NCBI RefSeq assembly: GCF_009649735.1
Contig: NZ_WJNH01000016.1
Coordinates: forward strand, 14,675 to 75,656
DNA from: Salinibacillus xinjiangensis
GTDB taxonomy: Bacteria; Bacillota; Bacilli; Bacillales; Alkalibacillaceae
Length of the DNA stretch: 60,982 nucleotides
Reading direction: 5' to 3'
Numbering within the stretch: the first letter of the stretch is position 1; each line of letters opens with the position of its first letter. A program made the position numbers and the translations under genes. The notes below the pieces were generated by a model that ran no database searches, was not told where the DNA came from, and saw only the letters and a program-made list of their open reading frames with translations. Shown piece by piece: positions 50,466 to 59,676 of this stretch.

Positions 50466-51386
50466 GTGACCAAGCCTAACATATCTGTTGTTGGAAGTAT
50501 AAATATGGATTTAGTAAAAGAGGTTTCAAATTTTCCAAATAAGGGAGAGACTGTTTTAGGAAAAAATTTCTTTACTAGTTTTGGGGGTAAAGGAGCTAAT
50601 CAAGCCATTGCCAGTTCACGTCTTGGAGCCGAGGTTACAATGTTTGGCTGTGTTGGAGATGATGATTATGGGAAGAAGTTAATATCTAATTTACAAAGAA
50701 ATGGTGTAAACACAGAAAATGTCACATCTGTTGCCAATATGACTTCGGGAATCGCATCTATCACTCTATCAGAAGAAGATAATTCAATCATTGTCATACC
50801 AGGGGCAAATAATAAGGTCACACCAGAATATATATTTGACCGGGAAGCTGAAATAATAAAGTCAGATCTTATATTGGCATCAATTGAAATTCCTTTAGAA
50901 ACAGTTGTGTGTGTGTCAGAAATGGCAAAGAAATATCATATTCCATTTGTTTTAAATCCAGCTCCAGCTACCCAATTGCCAGCAAAACTTATACAGAATA
51001 GTACTCTTCTTACTCCGAATGAACATGAATTTTTTGTAGTGTTAGGATCAAATGATCAAAAATCAATATACGAAGAACGAATTAATACCTACAATGGAGC
51101 AATTATTATTACAAGAGGAAGCAAAAGTGCAGTTATGAAAAAAGAGAAGGGAGAATTGAAATATTTACCAAGCTATAAAGTAAGGGTTGTTGATACAACA
51201 GGAGCAGGAGATGCCTTCAATGGGGCTATAGCCTATATGCTTGCAAAAGGAGAAGATTTAGAGGATGCGGCCAAATTTGCGATGGCCGTTAGTGCACTAG
51301 CAGTTACAAAGCTAGGGGCACAAACAGGATTACCCACTATAGAAGAGTATGATAATTTTATGCAATCTAATAACATTTTAAGATAG
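50466..51386 (+). CDS. Ribokinase-like PfkB sugar kinase 1
   Basis: A 306-residue PfkB-family kinase. It begins SVVGSINMDLV, has FGGKGANQAIASSRLGAEV and ends with the catalytic anion-hole motif VVDTTGAGDAFNGA. Layout and length match ribokinase (RbsK). The start is GTG at 50466 behind GGGGGGA. It is the second gene of the LacI-led cluster. It probably phosphorylates the imported sugar or a ribosyl intermediate; since a second PfkB gene is present, the two may act on different compounds. Confidence 0.87.
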   Translation: MTKPNISVVGSINMDLVKEVSNFPNKGETVLGKNFFTSFGGKGANQAIASSRLGAEVTMFGCVGDDDYGKKLISNLQRNGVNTENVTSVANMTSGIASITLSEEDNSIIVIPGANNKVTPEYIFDREAEIIKSDLILASIEIPLETVVCVSEMAKKYHIPFVLNPAPATQLPAKLIQNSTLLTPNEHEFFVVLGSNDQKSIYEERINTYNGAIIITRGSKSAVMKKEKGELKYLPSYKVRVVDTTGAGDAFNGAIAYMLAKGEDLEDAAKFAMAVSALAVTKLGAQTGLPTIEEYDNFMQSNNILR

Positions 51387-51398
51387 GAGATGCTTATT

Positions 51399-52136
51399 GT
51401 GAAAATACTTTTTATAGGTGAATCATGGACAATACATATGATCCATACCAAAGGATTTGATTCTTTCGAATCAACAAAATATGAAGAGGGTGCTACTTAT
51501 TTATTAAACCGTTTGCGGGATAGTGGAGTCGATGTGGACTATATGCCAGCACATGAGGTCCAAGTTCATTTTCCAAACTCTAGAGAAGAACTAGCAAAAT
51601 ATGATTCTATTGTCATTAGTGACGTGGGAAGCAACACTTTCTTATTGCAAAACTCTACTTTTTACGAAATGCAGATTGTTCCAAATGCTCTTTCTCTAAT
51701 TCGTGATTATGTCCAAAATGGTGGGGGACTATTAATGATAGGTGGATATTTATCATTTATGGGGATTGAAGGGAAAGCAAATTATAAAAATACTGTGCTA
51801 GCTGATGTCCTTCCAGTGGAGATGAGGGAAAAGGATGATCGCATCGAAAAGCCAGAGGGGGTCCATCCCATCACAAAGGACCATCAACATACCATCACAA
51901 AAGGATTAGGGGAATGGCCTAGATTTTTAGGTTACAATCAATTTGCGGCTAAATCAGATGCTGATGTTTTAGTTGAAATTGAAAGCAATCCATTCCTTGT
52001 AGTTGGAACCTATCAAAAAGGGAAAACTGCCTGTTTTGCAAGTGATTGTGCACCCCACTGGGGATCTAAGGAATTTATGGATTGGAATCAGTATCAAACG
52101 CTATGGGTTAATATACTAGAATATTTAGGAAATTAA
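51399..52136 (+). CDS. Class I glutamine-amidotransferase-like protein (GATase1_like/DUF1355)
   Basis: A 245-residue protein of the flavodoxin-like GATase1 superfamily (KILFIGESWT at the N terminus, YDSIVISDVGSN, and NGGGLLMIGGYLSFMGI). The Cys expected at the nucleophile position of true amidotransferases is not seen there (GGYLSF), so glutaminase activity is doubtful. The C-terminal end has FASDCAPHWGS. GTG 51399 is favoured because TAGGAG is 9 bases upstream; the ATG at 51390 abuts it. It may act as a sugar-binding or hydrolytic accessory (ThuA-like proteins are similar). Confidence 0.72.
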   Translation: MKILFIGESWTIHMIHTKGFDSFESTKYEEGATYLLNRLRDSGVDVDYMPAHEVQVHFPNSREELAKYDSIVISDVGSNTFLLQNSTFYEMQIVPNALSLIRDYVQNGGGLLMIGGYLSFMGIEGKANYKNTVLADVLPVEMREKDDRIEKPEGVHPITKDHQHTITKGLGEWPRFLGYNQFAAKSDADVLVEIESNPFLVVGTYQKGKTACFASDCAPHWGSKEFMDWNQYQTLWVNILEYLGN

Positions 52137-52177
52137 TAACAATCTAAGGGGAAATAGGTTGTTTTTATTTTTTTATA
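52137..52177 (+). terminator. Weak hairpin within the cluster
   Basis: ACAATCTA and TAGGTTGT arms around GGGGAAA followed by T-rich sequence. It could act as an internal attenuator between the GATase-like and BtpA genes. Confidence 0.4.
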
Positions 52178-52237
52178 TATTATCTGAATATTTATATTAT
52201 TAGCAATCCAATTATGTAGGAAGAAGAGGTGTAAATT

Positions 52238-53101
52238 ATGAGTGAGGGAATTTTTATTCCTAAACCGAATTATATTAAAGAAATTTTTGACACGGAAAGA
52301 GCTATTATCGGGATGGTGCACCTTAAGCCTTTACCAGGAGCTCCATATTACAATGGAGAGTCACTAAAAAAGGTTTATGACTTTGCAATGAGTGATGTTC
52401 ATGCATTAGAGAACGCTGGTGTTGATGGAATTATTATTGAAAATGCTTGGGATATTCCTTTTTCAAAACCGGAGGATATTGGTTTTGAAACAGTTGCAGC
52501 CATGTCCACTATTACTGAAAAAATTAAACAACAAACACATTTAAAAATAGGTATTAATTGTTTAGCTAACGGTGCTCTTCAAGCATTGGCAGTTGCAAAG
52601 GCAACTGAAGTGTCGTTTGTTCGTGTCAACCAATGGGTGAATGCGTATGTAGCTAATGAAGGATTTGTTGAAGGAGCTTCTGCTAAAGCCATGAGATATC
52701 GTTCCCAGATTAAAGGTGAAAGTATTAAAGTTTTCGCTGATGTGCATGTCAAACATGGAAGTCATTCGATTATTGCAGATCGAGGTTTAGCTGACCAAAC
52801 TCACGATAATATTTTCTTTGATGCAGATGTTCTGATTGCTACCGGTTCTAGGACAGGAAATGAAACAGAAGTAGGTGAGTTAAAAGGGATTAAAGAAAAT
52901 TCGAATTTACCTGTCATTGTCGGCTCTGGGATGACTGTAGACAATGCTGAAAAAATTCTCTCAATCGCTGACGGATGTATCATAGGTAGTTCATTAAAAG
53001 TGGATGGGAAATGGTGGAATCCGGTAGACGAAATGAGAGTTCGGGAATTTATAGGAAAGGTTAGAGATACTCCTATAAAGGGGGAAAACCAAATGGGATA
53101 A
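52238..53101 (+). CDS. BtpA/SgcQ-family TIM-barrel protein
   Basis: A 287-residue protein of the BtpA family. The family hallmark is IGMVHLKPLPGAP near the N terminus. Further motifs are DGIIIENAWDIPF, FVRVNQWVNAYVANEGFVEG, FADVHVKHGSHSI and LIATGSRTGNET, then VIVGSGMTVDNAE. Named for a photosystem I factor in cyanobacteria, in other bacteria it sits in sugar clusters (SgcQ in E. coli). The phosphate-site look (GSGMT, GSSLK) suggests it binds a phosphorylated sugar. It precedes the second PfkB kinase gene. The reaction is not known. Confidence 0.82.
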   Translation: MSEGIFIPKPNYIKEIFDTERAIIGMVHLKPLPGAPYYNGESLKKVYDFAMSDVHALENAGVDGIIIENAWDIPFSKPEDIGFETVAAMSTITEKIKQQTHLKIGINCLANGALQALAVAKATEVSFVRVNQWVNAYVANEGFVEGASAKAMRYRSQIKGESIKVFADVHVKHGSHSIIADRGLADQTHDNIFFDADVLIATGSRTGNETEVGELKGIKENSNLPVIVGSGMTVDNAEKILSIADGCIIGSSLKVDGKWWNPVDEMRVREFIGKVRDTPIKGENQMG

Positions 53102-53136
53102 AAAAAAGTGATGTTATCGTATACGGGACAATTAAT

Positions 53137-54033
53137 ATGGATCTTTATGCATTTATAAATCGAATGCCATATGAAGGAGAAACTCTAGCATCTAATCAAT
53201 ACTTTGAATCTCCTGGAGGAAAAGCACTAAACCAGGCTGTTACGGTCGCGAGAATGGGGAAAAGTGTAAGTTTAATAGGAAAGATAGGGAGGGATGCTTA
53301 TGGTGCAGAAATAATAGAAAAATTGATATCTGAAGGCATTAGGGTAGATCATATTTCAACAAATTCAAATACTCATACGGGAAATTCCTTTGTATTAATT
53401 GATGGACAAGGAAATAATACCATTATTACCAACCTTGGTGCCAATCAATGTCTTTCTATTAAGGATGTAAATGATTCTTTAACAGTTGCAAAAAATGCAT
53501 CTGTTGCTTTAATTCAATTAGAAATGCCTAGTAACGTTAGAAAGCACTTAATTAGACAGTTAAATAAACTTGGAATAAAAATTGTATTGAATCTAGCGCC
53601 TATTGTGGAACTGCCTATAAAAATCCGACGTTTAGTAGATATATTAATTGTTAATGAAATCGAAGCAGAACAACTTACAGGCACAATCGTACATGACTCC
53701 AATACAGCGGAGAAAGCAGCGAATATATTGGGTGAACAGGGTAATCAAAATGTTGTGATTACGCTAGGATCAAATGGAGCTGTGGTTAAAGAGGATAATT
53801 CCGTTTATGTTGTGGATGCTCCTAAAGTAAAAGTTGTTGATTCTACAGGGGCAGGTGATTGTTTTTGTGGAAGTTTGGGATCTTTTTTATTAGAAAATGA
53901 TATAAAAACAGCTGTCGAAAAAGCCGTAAAGGTAGCAGCTTTATCTGTAACGAAATCTGGCACGTTATATTCAATACCATCCCAAAGAGAAGTGTATACT
54001 TATTTAAATGAAAAGGGGAGATTGTTCAAATGA
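53137..54033 (+). CDS. PfkB-family sugar kinase 2 (5' end uncertain)
   Basis: A PfkB kinase with SPGGKALNQAVTVARMGKSV and the catalytic VVDSTGAGDCFCGS. The first ATG in frame is 53137, but the frame is open upstream and reads KKSDVIVYGTINMD, the normal first strand and substrate motif of this family. A good ribosome site (AAAGGGGG, 53077-53084) points to an ATG at 53093 that is out of frame by one base. So either ATA at 53098 is used, or one base is missing near 53095-53099. If 53137 were real, the first beta strand would be lost. It overlaps the binding-protein gene by 4 bases. Confidence 0.75.
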   Translation: MDLYAFINRMPYEGETLASNQYFESPGGKALNQAVTVARMGKSVSLIGKIGRDAYGAEIIEKLISEGIRVDHISTNSNTHTGNSFVLIDGQGNNTIITNLGANQCLSIKDVNDSLTVAKNASVALIQLEMPSNVRKHLIRQLNKLGIKIVLNLAPIVELPIKIRRLVDILIVNEIEAEQLTGTIVHDSNTAEKAANILGEQGNQNVVITLGSNGAVVKEDNSVYVVDAPKVKVVDSTGAGDCFCGSLGSFLLENDIKTAVEKAVKVAALSVTKSGTLYSIPSQREVYTYLNEKGRLFK

Positions 54034-55037
54034 GAAAGCTTATATTTCTATCACTTTTAATTATGGGGTTTATATTAGGAGCATGTAATTCTGAATCTAC
54101 GACTGAAAAATCTAATCAAGATGGTTCTAATTCAACAGAATCGGAAACTACAGAATCCGGAAGCGAAGGCGATAACAAGTTGACAATTGGCATGACAGTG
54201 ATTAATCAAGAAGCGTTATTCTTTACAGAAATGGTAAAGGGTGCTGAGGCAAAGGCGGAAGAGTTAGGCGTAGAACTAAATGTTTATAATGCCAACAATA
54301 ATCAAGTGGATCAAAATAATGCAGTTGAAAACTTTATAAGTGAAGGTGTAGATGCAATTATTGTAAATGCAATTGACCCAGGTGCACTAAATCCTGTTGT
54401 AGAGAAAGTAGAGGAAGCAGGCATATCGCTAATATCTGTAGATTCAGTTATTGAACATGAAGCCGTCGATGTTCAGATTGGAGTAGATAATAGCGAGGAA
54501 AGTGTTCGAATGGGTGAATATTTTAATGAATTTAAGGAAGAGCATTGGGGAGACAAAGAAGTTAAGCTAGGAATTGTGAGTGCTTTGAATGCACCTATCC
54601 AAGTTAATCGCCAAGATAGTTTCCTTGAAACTGTAGAGAGTGACAGCGTTGAAGTAGTAGATATCGTAGATGGAGAAAATGTGCAAGAAAAGGCACTAAC
54701 AGCCTCAGAAAATTTATTTATCTCTAACCCAGATTTAGATGCTGTATTTGTAACAGGAGAACCAGCTTATATTGGTGCGGTTTCTGCAGTGAATTCTCAA
54801 GGAAAACAGGATAGTGTGAAGTTGTTTGGTTGGGATTTAAGTCCACAAGTTGTGCAAGGAATTGATCAAGGTTATGTAGAATCCGTCATTCAACAACATC
54901 CAGATAAGTATGGTGAGGAAGCTGTGAAGTCAGCAGTTAGCTTGATAAATGGTGAAGAGGTAGAGAGTTTAATCGGTGTTCCTGCCACCATTGTCACGGA
55001 GGATAATGTAGATGATTTTCGCTCTTTATTCGAGTAA
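54030..55037 (+). CDS. Ribose-type ABC transporter substrate-binding lipoprotein
   Basis: A 335-residue lipoprotein with lipobox ILGAC (Cys19), a Ser/Glu-rich linker and a type I periplasmic-binding fold (peripla_BP_4): IGMTVINQEALFFTEMVKGA, then DAIIVNAIDPGALNPVVEK. It is close to RbsB and autoinducer-2/sugar binding proteins, which bind pentoses, hexoses or nucleosides. It is coupled to the preceding kinase gene by ATGA overlap and followed by its ATPase and permease genes. Confidence 0.9.
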   Translation: MRKLIFLSLLIMGFILGACNSESTTEKSNQDGSNSTESETTESGSEGDNKLTIGMTVINQEALFFTEMVKGAEAKAEELGVELNVYNANNNQVDQNNAVENFISEGVDAIIVNAIDPGALNPVVEKVEEAGISLISVDSVIEHEAVDVQIGVDNSEESVRMGEYFNEFKEEHWGDKEVKLGIVSALNAPIQVNRQDSFLETVESDSVEVVDIVDGENVQEKALTASENLFISNPDLDAVFVTGEPAYIGAVSAVNSQGKQDSVKLFGWDLSPQVVQGIDQGYVESVIQQHPDKYGEEAVKSAVSLINGEEVESLIGVPATIVTEDNVDDFRSLFE

Positions 55038-55073
55038 TAAATTAGATGATTTTCATGTATGGAGGGACTAATT

Positions 55074-55829
55074 ATGCCTGAAACATATCAAATTGAAATG
55101 AAGAATATTCAAAAATCTTTTGGTAATATAAAATCTTTGCGCGGCGTAGATTTAAAGCTACGCCCGGGGGAGGTATTAGGTTTAGTTGGAGATAATGGGG
55201 CTGGGAAGTCTACTTTAATGAAAACATTAAGTGGAGTAATAAATCCTGATGAAGGTGAGTTTCATTTTGAGGGAAAGAGAGTAAATATAGACAGTCCAAA
55301 AGCAGCCAAAAATCTAAATATTGAAACTGTTTTTCAAGACTTGTCACTATGTGATACTCTAGATGTTGCTAGTAATATGTTTTTAGGAAGAGAACCAATT
55401 AGGTTTCTAGGCAGATTGATAGATAAAAAGACACTTCACACTAGAGCAAGAGAAGAACTGGATAAACTAGGTATCAACATTTCCTCTACTAAACTACAGG
55501 TTCAAAATATGTCTGGAGGACAGCGTCAAGCTATTGCAATCGCTAGAGCGATGTTGTTTAAACCAAAGGTACTTGTTATGGACGAACCAACCGCAGCTCT
55601 TGGAGTAAAAGAAGTAAACATGGTACTGCAATTAATCAAAACAGTTAAAGAACAAGGAGTTAGTGTGGTCTTGATTACACATAGATTGCAAGACTTATTT
55701 GAGGTTTGTGATCGTTTAATGGTTTTATATGAAGGAAAATGCATTGATGATCGGCCGATTGATGATTTTACTCTTGAAACTTTGATCAAATCAATTATGG
55801 GTTCACCTGAGGGGGTTAAAGTATCATGA
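55074..55829 (+). CDS. Sugar ABC transporter ATPase, single-domain
   Basis: A 251-residue ATPase with Walker A GDNGAGKST, signature MSGGQRQAIAIARAM and Walker B VLVMDEPTAALG. Unlike RbsA or MglA, which contain two ATPase domains, this protein has only one, as in the FrcA-type fructose importers. The start at 55074 follows GGAGGGA by 7 bases; the longer frame lies over this site. It overlaps the permease gene by 4 bases. Confidence 0.88.
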   Translation: MPETYQIEMKNIQKSFGNIKSLRGVDLKLRPGEVLGLVGDNGAGKSTLMKTLSGVINPDEGEFHFEGKRVNIDSPKAAKNLNIETVFQDLSLCDTLDVASNMFLGREPIRFLGRLIDKKTLHTRAREELDKLGINISSTKLQVQNMSGGQRQAIAIARAMLFKPKVLVMDEPTAALGVKEVNMVLQLIKTVKEQGVSVVLITHRLQDLFEVCDRLMVLYEGKCIDDRPIDDFTLETLIKSIMGSPEGVKVS

Positions 55830-56824
55830 AAGTAGAAGAGAGTATAGATGTAGGTGGACGAATTAAACAAGAATCGGCGTTAAAATCCTTTGTACGTGAG
55901 AATCTTTCAACCCTAAGTATTGCAGGAGTCTTTATACTAATCTGTTTATTTTTCGGCTTTATGACAGATACCTTTCTTTCGTTTAGTAATTCATCTAACA
56001 TCATCATTCAAATTGCACCGAATATTATTGTAGCAGTAATGATGACGTTTGTCATTACTACTGGTGGAATTGACCTATCGGTAGGGTCAATTCTAGCTTT
56101 AGCTAGTGCACTAGCTGCAACTCTATTATCAATAGGAGCAGGAAGTTTTGTTACGCTCATTTCGGTGATAGCAGCAGGCTTACTTGTAGGACTAGTAAAT
56201 GGATACGTAGTTGCTTACCATGGAATACCGCCTCTCATTGTAACATTAGCCTCTATGATCTATGTAAGAGGACTTGCCTTGATGATTACGGGGGGATATT
56301 CTATCGCAATAATGGGAGAGGATTGGATTGTAAGTCTGGGGCAAGATAGAATTCTTGGTGTTCCAATCCCTGTATTCTTATCTGTTTTCATCGTTACGTT
56401 GGGAATCGTCTTTCTCAGATACACCCGCTATGGGAATTATGTGACTGGCATCGGTGCAAATGAGGAATCAGTACGTAGATCTGGTGTGAGCACCAAAAAA
56501 GTTAAACTAATCACTTATATGTTAAGTGGTGGATCTGCGGCATTAGCAGGATTAATTATTGCAGCTCGATTAGGCTCAGGTTCTTCTAACATTGGGAACA
56601 TGTTTGAACTAGACATAATTGCAGCTGTTGTATTAGGTGGAACAGCCCTTTTCGGAGGTGCCGGTACAATCATAGGAAGTGTTATCGGTGTTGCCCTTAT
56701 TGGAGTAATCCAAAATGGTTTGACGTTGATGCACGTTTCTCCATATATAATTCAAATTGTTGAGGGGTTTGTATTATTACTAGCCGTTATTATTAATATT
56801 CGAGTGTTTGGGAAAAAGTCTTAA
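55826..56824 (+). CDS. Ribose-type ABC transporter permease
   Basis: A 332-residue membrane protein with about 9-10 helices of the RbsC/BPD_transp_2 family. Typical segments are TGGIDLSVGSILALASALAA, GLVNGYVVAYHGIPPLIVTLA and VLGGTALFGGAGTIIGSVIG. Together with the binding protein and single ATPase it forms a complete importer, most likely for a sugar or nucleoside. It is coupled to the ATPase gene by ATGA overlap. Confidence 0.9.
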   Translation: MKVEESIDVGGRIKQESALKSFVRENLSTLSIAGVFILICLFFGFMTDTFLSFSNSSNIIIQIAPNIIVAVMMTFVITTGGIDLSVGSILALASALAATLLSIGAGSFVTLISVIAAGLLVGLVNGYVVAYHGIPPLIVTLASMIYVRGLALMITGGYSIAIMGEDWIVSLGQDRILGVPIPVFLSVFIVTLGIVFLRYTRYGNYVTGIGANEESVRRSGVSTKKVKLITYMLSGGSAALAGLIIAARLGSGSSNIGNMFELDIIAAVVLGGTALFGGAGTIIGSVIGVALIGVIQNGLTLMHVSPYIIQIVEGFVLLLAVIINIRVFGKKS

Positions 56825-56843
56825 TTTTTAAGAAGGTGATTTA

Positions 56844-57869
56844 ATGAGTACCGTTGAAACAGTACAAGGTCCAATCCCTGCCGAGGACTTAGGGATAACC
56901 CTCATGCATGAACATTTATTTGTTGATAGAACAAGATTATGGAGGGATCCAGTGGGTCCAAAAAAGAAATTTGCCCAACGTAAAGTAGAAATGGATATTT
57001 TAGGACAATTACGCTTAGATCCCTATAGTAATTATGATAATACACTAATGATAGACATTGATTTAGCTTGTAAAGAAGTGAAACATTTTTTTAACAAAGG
57101 TGGAGGCACTTTAGTAGATGTCACCAATGTTGGAGTGGGTCGAGATCCACATGCTTTACTTGAGGTTTCAAGGCGTACAAGCCTAAATATTGTAATGGGA
57201 GCTGGGTACTATCTCCATCCTACTATTCCAACGGAAGTCCAGTATATGTCTATAGATGAAATTAAAGAAGGAATTGTAAAGGATTTAACAGTAGGTGTTG
57301 ATGACACGGGTATTAAGGCAGGAATAATTGGGGAAATTGGTATTGGACCAAATATGACTGATTTGGAAGTAAAAGTGTTAAGAGGAGCTGCACGAGCACA
57401 AAAGGAAACCGGCAAGACGCTAACCATCCATACTCCAGCTTGGGAACGATATTGTCACGATATTTTGGATGTTGTAGAAGAAGAAGGAGGAAACTTAGAG
57501 CGAACCATTCTAGACCATATGAATCCAAGTATGGACGATATGGACTATCAATCATCCTTAGTAAAAAGAGGGTGTTATATCGAATATGATATGATAGGTA
57601 TAGAAGTATTATTTCCGGGAGAGGGACAATCTCCTTCCGATGAAGACAATGCTAATGCAATTGTTCGATTATTAGAAAAGGGATTGGGGAACAAGGTGCT
57701 ATTGTCTCAAGATATTTTCTTAAAGATGTTCTTAAAGACTTATGGTGGATACGGATACTCACATATACTGGAAAACTTTGTCCCTAGGTTAAGAAAAAAA
57801 GGAGTAAGTGAACAAGAGGTTCAAAACCTGTTAGTTGAGAATCCGAAAAGGTGTTTAATAAGTGAATAA
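56844..57869 (+). CDS. Phosphotriesterase-family metal hydrolase
   Basis: A 341-residue amidohydrolase-superfamily enzyme of the phosphotriesterase-homology group. Ligands seen are His22 and His24 (LMHEHLF), the bridging acid in GIIGEIGIG (Glu rather than carboxylated Lys, as in E. coli Php), His in TIHTPAWE and ILDHMNPS, and Asp in LLSQDIFLKM. Relatives act as lactonases or on phosphorylated sugar derivatives. It is the last gene of the LacI-led cluster and so probably acts on a lactone or ester intermediate of the imported compound. GAAGGTGATTTA lies before the ATG. Confidence 0.87.
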   Translation: MSTVETVQGPIPAEDLGITLMHEHLFVDRTRLWRDPVGPKKKFAQRKVEMDILGQLRLDPYSNYDNTLMIDIDLACKEVKHFFNKGGGTLVDVTNVGVGRDPHALLEVSRRTSLNIVMGAGYYLHPTIPTEVQYMSIDEIKEGIVKDLTVGVDDTGIKAGIIGEIGIGPNMTDLEVKVLRGAARAQKETGKTLTIHTPAWERYCHDILDVVEEEGGNLERTILDHMNPSMDDMDYQSSLVKRGCYIEYDMIGIEVLFPGEGQSPSDEDNANAIVRLLEKGLGNKVLLSQDIFLKMFLKTYGGYGYSHILENFVPRLRKKGVSEQEVQNLLVENPKRCLISE

Positions 57870-58012
57870 ATATAATAATGCTATCCAAAAAAGTTTATCC
57901 ATGGAGACAGAAAGAGGAAAAAGTTTCTGAGAAAAATACAGAATGTAGACTCTGATGAGCCTTATATAGAACTTAAGAAATTTTGATTGTATTAATGGAA
58001 ATTAAAGTTTAC

Positions 58013-58039
58013 TAGACTACAAACAATGTGGTCTTTTTT
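58013..58039 (+). terminator. Terminator of the LacI-led cluster
   Basis: AGACTACA pairs with TGTGGTCT around AACAA and is followed by nine Ts. Confidence 0.85.
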
Positions 58040-58109
58040 TTTGCACTAATTCAGTACTTAAAAGGCGTTTGTACATTGAGAATGAGTAAGAAAAATTTAA
58101 ATTTAGTGA

Positions 58110-58580
58110 AGAGAATATGACAGGCTCAAAAATGGCTCCGGGAAAGGATATTGGCAGGATGGCACATTGTGGTACGAAGGTGATTTTGAATACGACAAGC
58201 CCCATGGCTATGGCAAAATGTATCATCCATCGGGCATGCTTCGATATGAGGGACAGTTGGAGGACGTGCAATTTGTTGGATGGGGAAAGGAGTATTACGA
58301 GAATGGGAATCTGAAATTTGAAGGAGTGATGGAGAAAAGTATGTATTTCTTTTATGGTGCGCGACGTTATCGGGTTGGGAAGCTCTATTATGAAGATGGG
58401 AGGCTGCGGTATGAGGGGACGTTTACAGGTTTGAAGTCTTATGAGTTTGATAGAGGTATTGAGTATAAGGCGGATGGGGAAGTCGGTTTATCATGGGGAG
58501 TCCTAGTTAGTGTTTTATTGGTTGAATCTGTAAAATGTAGATTACTTTTGATACAATTAATCGTATATCGAAACGGTTAG
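58110..58580 (+). pseudogene. MORN-repeat protein fragment
   Basis: The frame opens after a stop at 58107 with no start codon and reads KNGSGKGYWQDGTLWYEGDF, YDKPHGYGKMYHPSGMLRYE, GWGKEYYENGNLKFEG and KLYYEDGRLRYEGTF. This is a run of MORN-like repeats (YEG...G.G..Y..G) of the bacterial toxin_YwqK/MORN_2 type. The last 40 residues depart from the pattern and look out of frame. A TTG at 58167 has no ribosome site. It is likely the leftover of a longer MORN protein. Confidence 0.6.
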
Positions 58581-58591
58581 GAGAGTCAGGG

Positions 58592-59051
58592 ATGAAAATA
58601 CAAACGCAGGATTTGTACCATGGGGCAGTACTTACGCAAATGACGGAGCATCCGTCATTTACAGCTTTAAATAAACCAGATACGTTATACGGTCATTATT
58701 TAGTCAATCATGAAACTAGATTATTCGTTAAATATCTGACAAAAGAGACTTCCTCTTGGAATTTTAAGTTTAGTTTGGATGAGTTGCAATCCATTCAAAA
58801 GTGATATGGAACGAACAAGAAATGTTTATTTATGCTTAGTTTGTGGACAGGAAACCATCTGCGCATTAAACGTTCAAGAGTTTTTTATTTTAATAGACTT
58901 AACATCGCCTGAAAGTCAGTCCACTATTGTAGAGGTTCCAGTTGGAGGATCTATGCGTGTGAAAGGGACCGCGGGGGCTTTGGGAAGGACTTTGAGGCAT
59001 AATTCATTTCCTGGTAAGTTGTTTGATGAGGCTTTGGAAATGGTTGAGTGA
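58592..59051 (+). pseudogene. Unknown protein split by a frameshift
   Basis: The first frame (ATG 58592, GGAGAG upstream) gives HPSFTALNKPDTLYGHYLVN and stops at 58804 after LDELQSIQK. A second frame, overlapping from 58779, continues SDMERTRNVYLCLVCGQETI... and ends at 59051. Removing one A from the run at 58797-58800 would join them into one protein of about 152 residues with an alpha/beta composition and a CxxC (CLVCGQE). The family is not recognised. Confidence 0.6.
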
Positions 59052-59259
59052 TTGATAACAAGAAAAGTACAAGGTGATTTCATGTAAGAATATAATCACA
59101 CCTGGATTAACAGAACTACATGATTATTTTGATAGATGTGAATGATGGAACTTTTAGGGTGGACAAAGGAATAATAAAATCAGCATGTAATGAATTTAAA
59201 GGAAAGTATTTTGTATTAGTATTAATTATTTAGACTAAGAAATTCTGTGAGGTTTTGAT
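59052..59259. other. Short intergenic region with a possible 37-codon fragment
   Basis: A frame at 59120-59233 encodes MIILIDVNDGTFRVDKGII and ends YFVLVLII, but no ribosome site precedes it. It is likely another gene fragment. Confidence 0.3.
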
Positions 59260-59676
59260 ATGAAGTTAAAGCTTGATAGTTTTGTTCTGCAAAAGGAAAT
59301 TAAAAATAGGGCGTTGGATCTAATAAATTCTGAATCTGATACAGTAGCTATTAATTTGCTTAAGGAAATTACATCAGTTGGGGAACTTCGGAAAATAAGG
59401 ATTTTTACAGAATGCCAGAAAAAGAACATAGCTAATAACTTTACCATATTAGCTATTTTTATATCTAGTACAGCATTAGTGTTACCTTCAATAGAACGGA
59501 TATTCCCTTTTGGTTATATAGTAATTAGTATGGCTCTTTCTATAGGGCTTATATTTACAGTCTTTAAAGAGATATTACCATTTATAAATAAAACTGATGA
59601 ATATAACACTAAAATTGATTACTTACTATGGTTAATAGATGAAGAAATAGAAAGAAGATATACTTATCTAAAATAA
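59260..59676 (+). CDS. Hypothetical membrane protein, 138 residues
   Basis: An N-terminal charged helical region (about 60 residues) is followed by two hydrophobic helices (FTILAIFISSTALVLPSI and GYIVISMALSIGLIFTVF) and a charged C-terminal helix (KIDYLLWLIDEEIERR). GTGAGGTTTTG is a modest ribosome site. No family recognised; the layout of a helical cytoplasmic part plus a two-helix hairpin is seen in some phage-defence effectors and in many other proteins. Confidence 0.6.
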   Translation: MKLKLDSFVLQKEIKNRALDLINSESDTVAINLLKEITSVGELRKIRIFTECQKKNIANNFTILAIFISSTALVLPSIERIFPFGYIVISMALSIGLIFTVFKEILPFINKTDEYNTKIDYLLWLIDEEIERRYTYLK

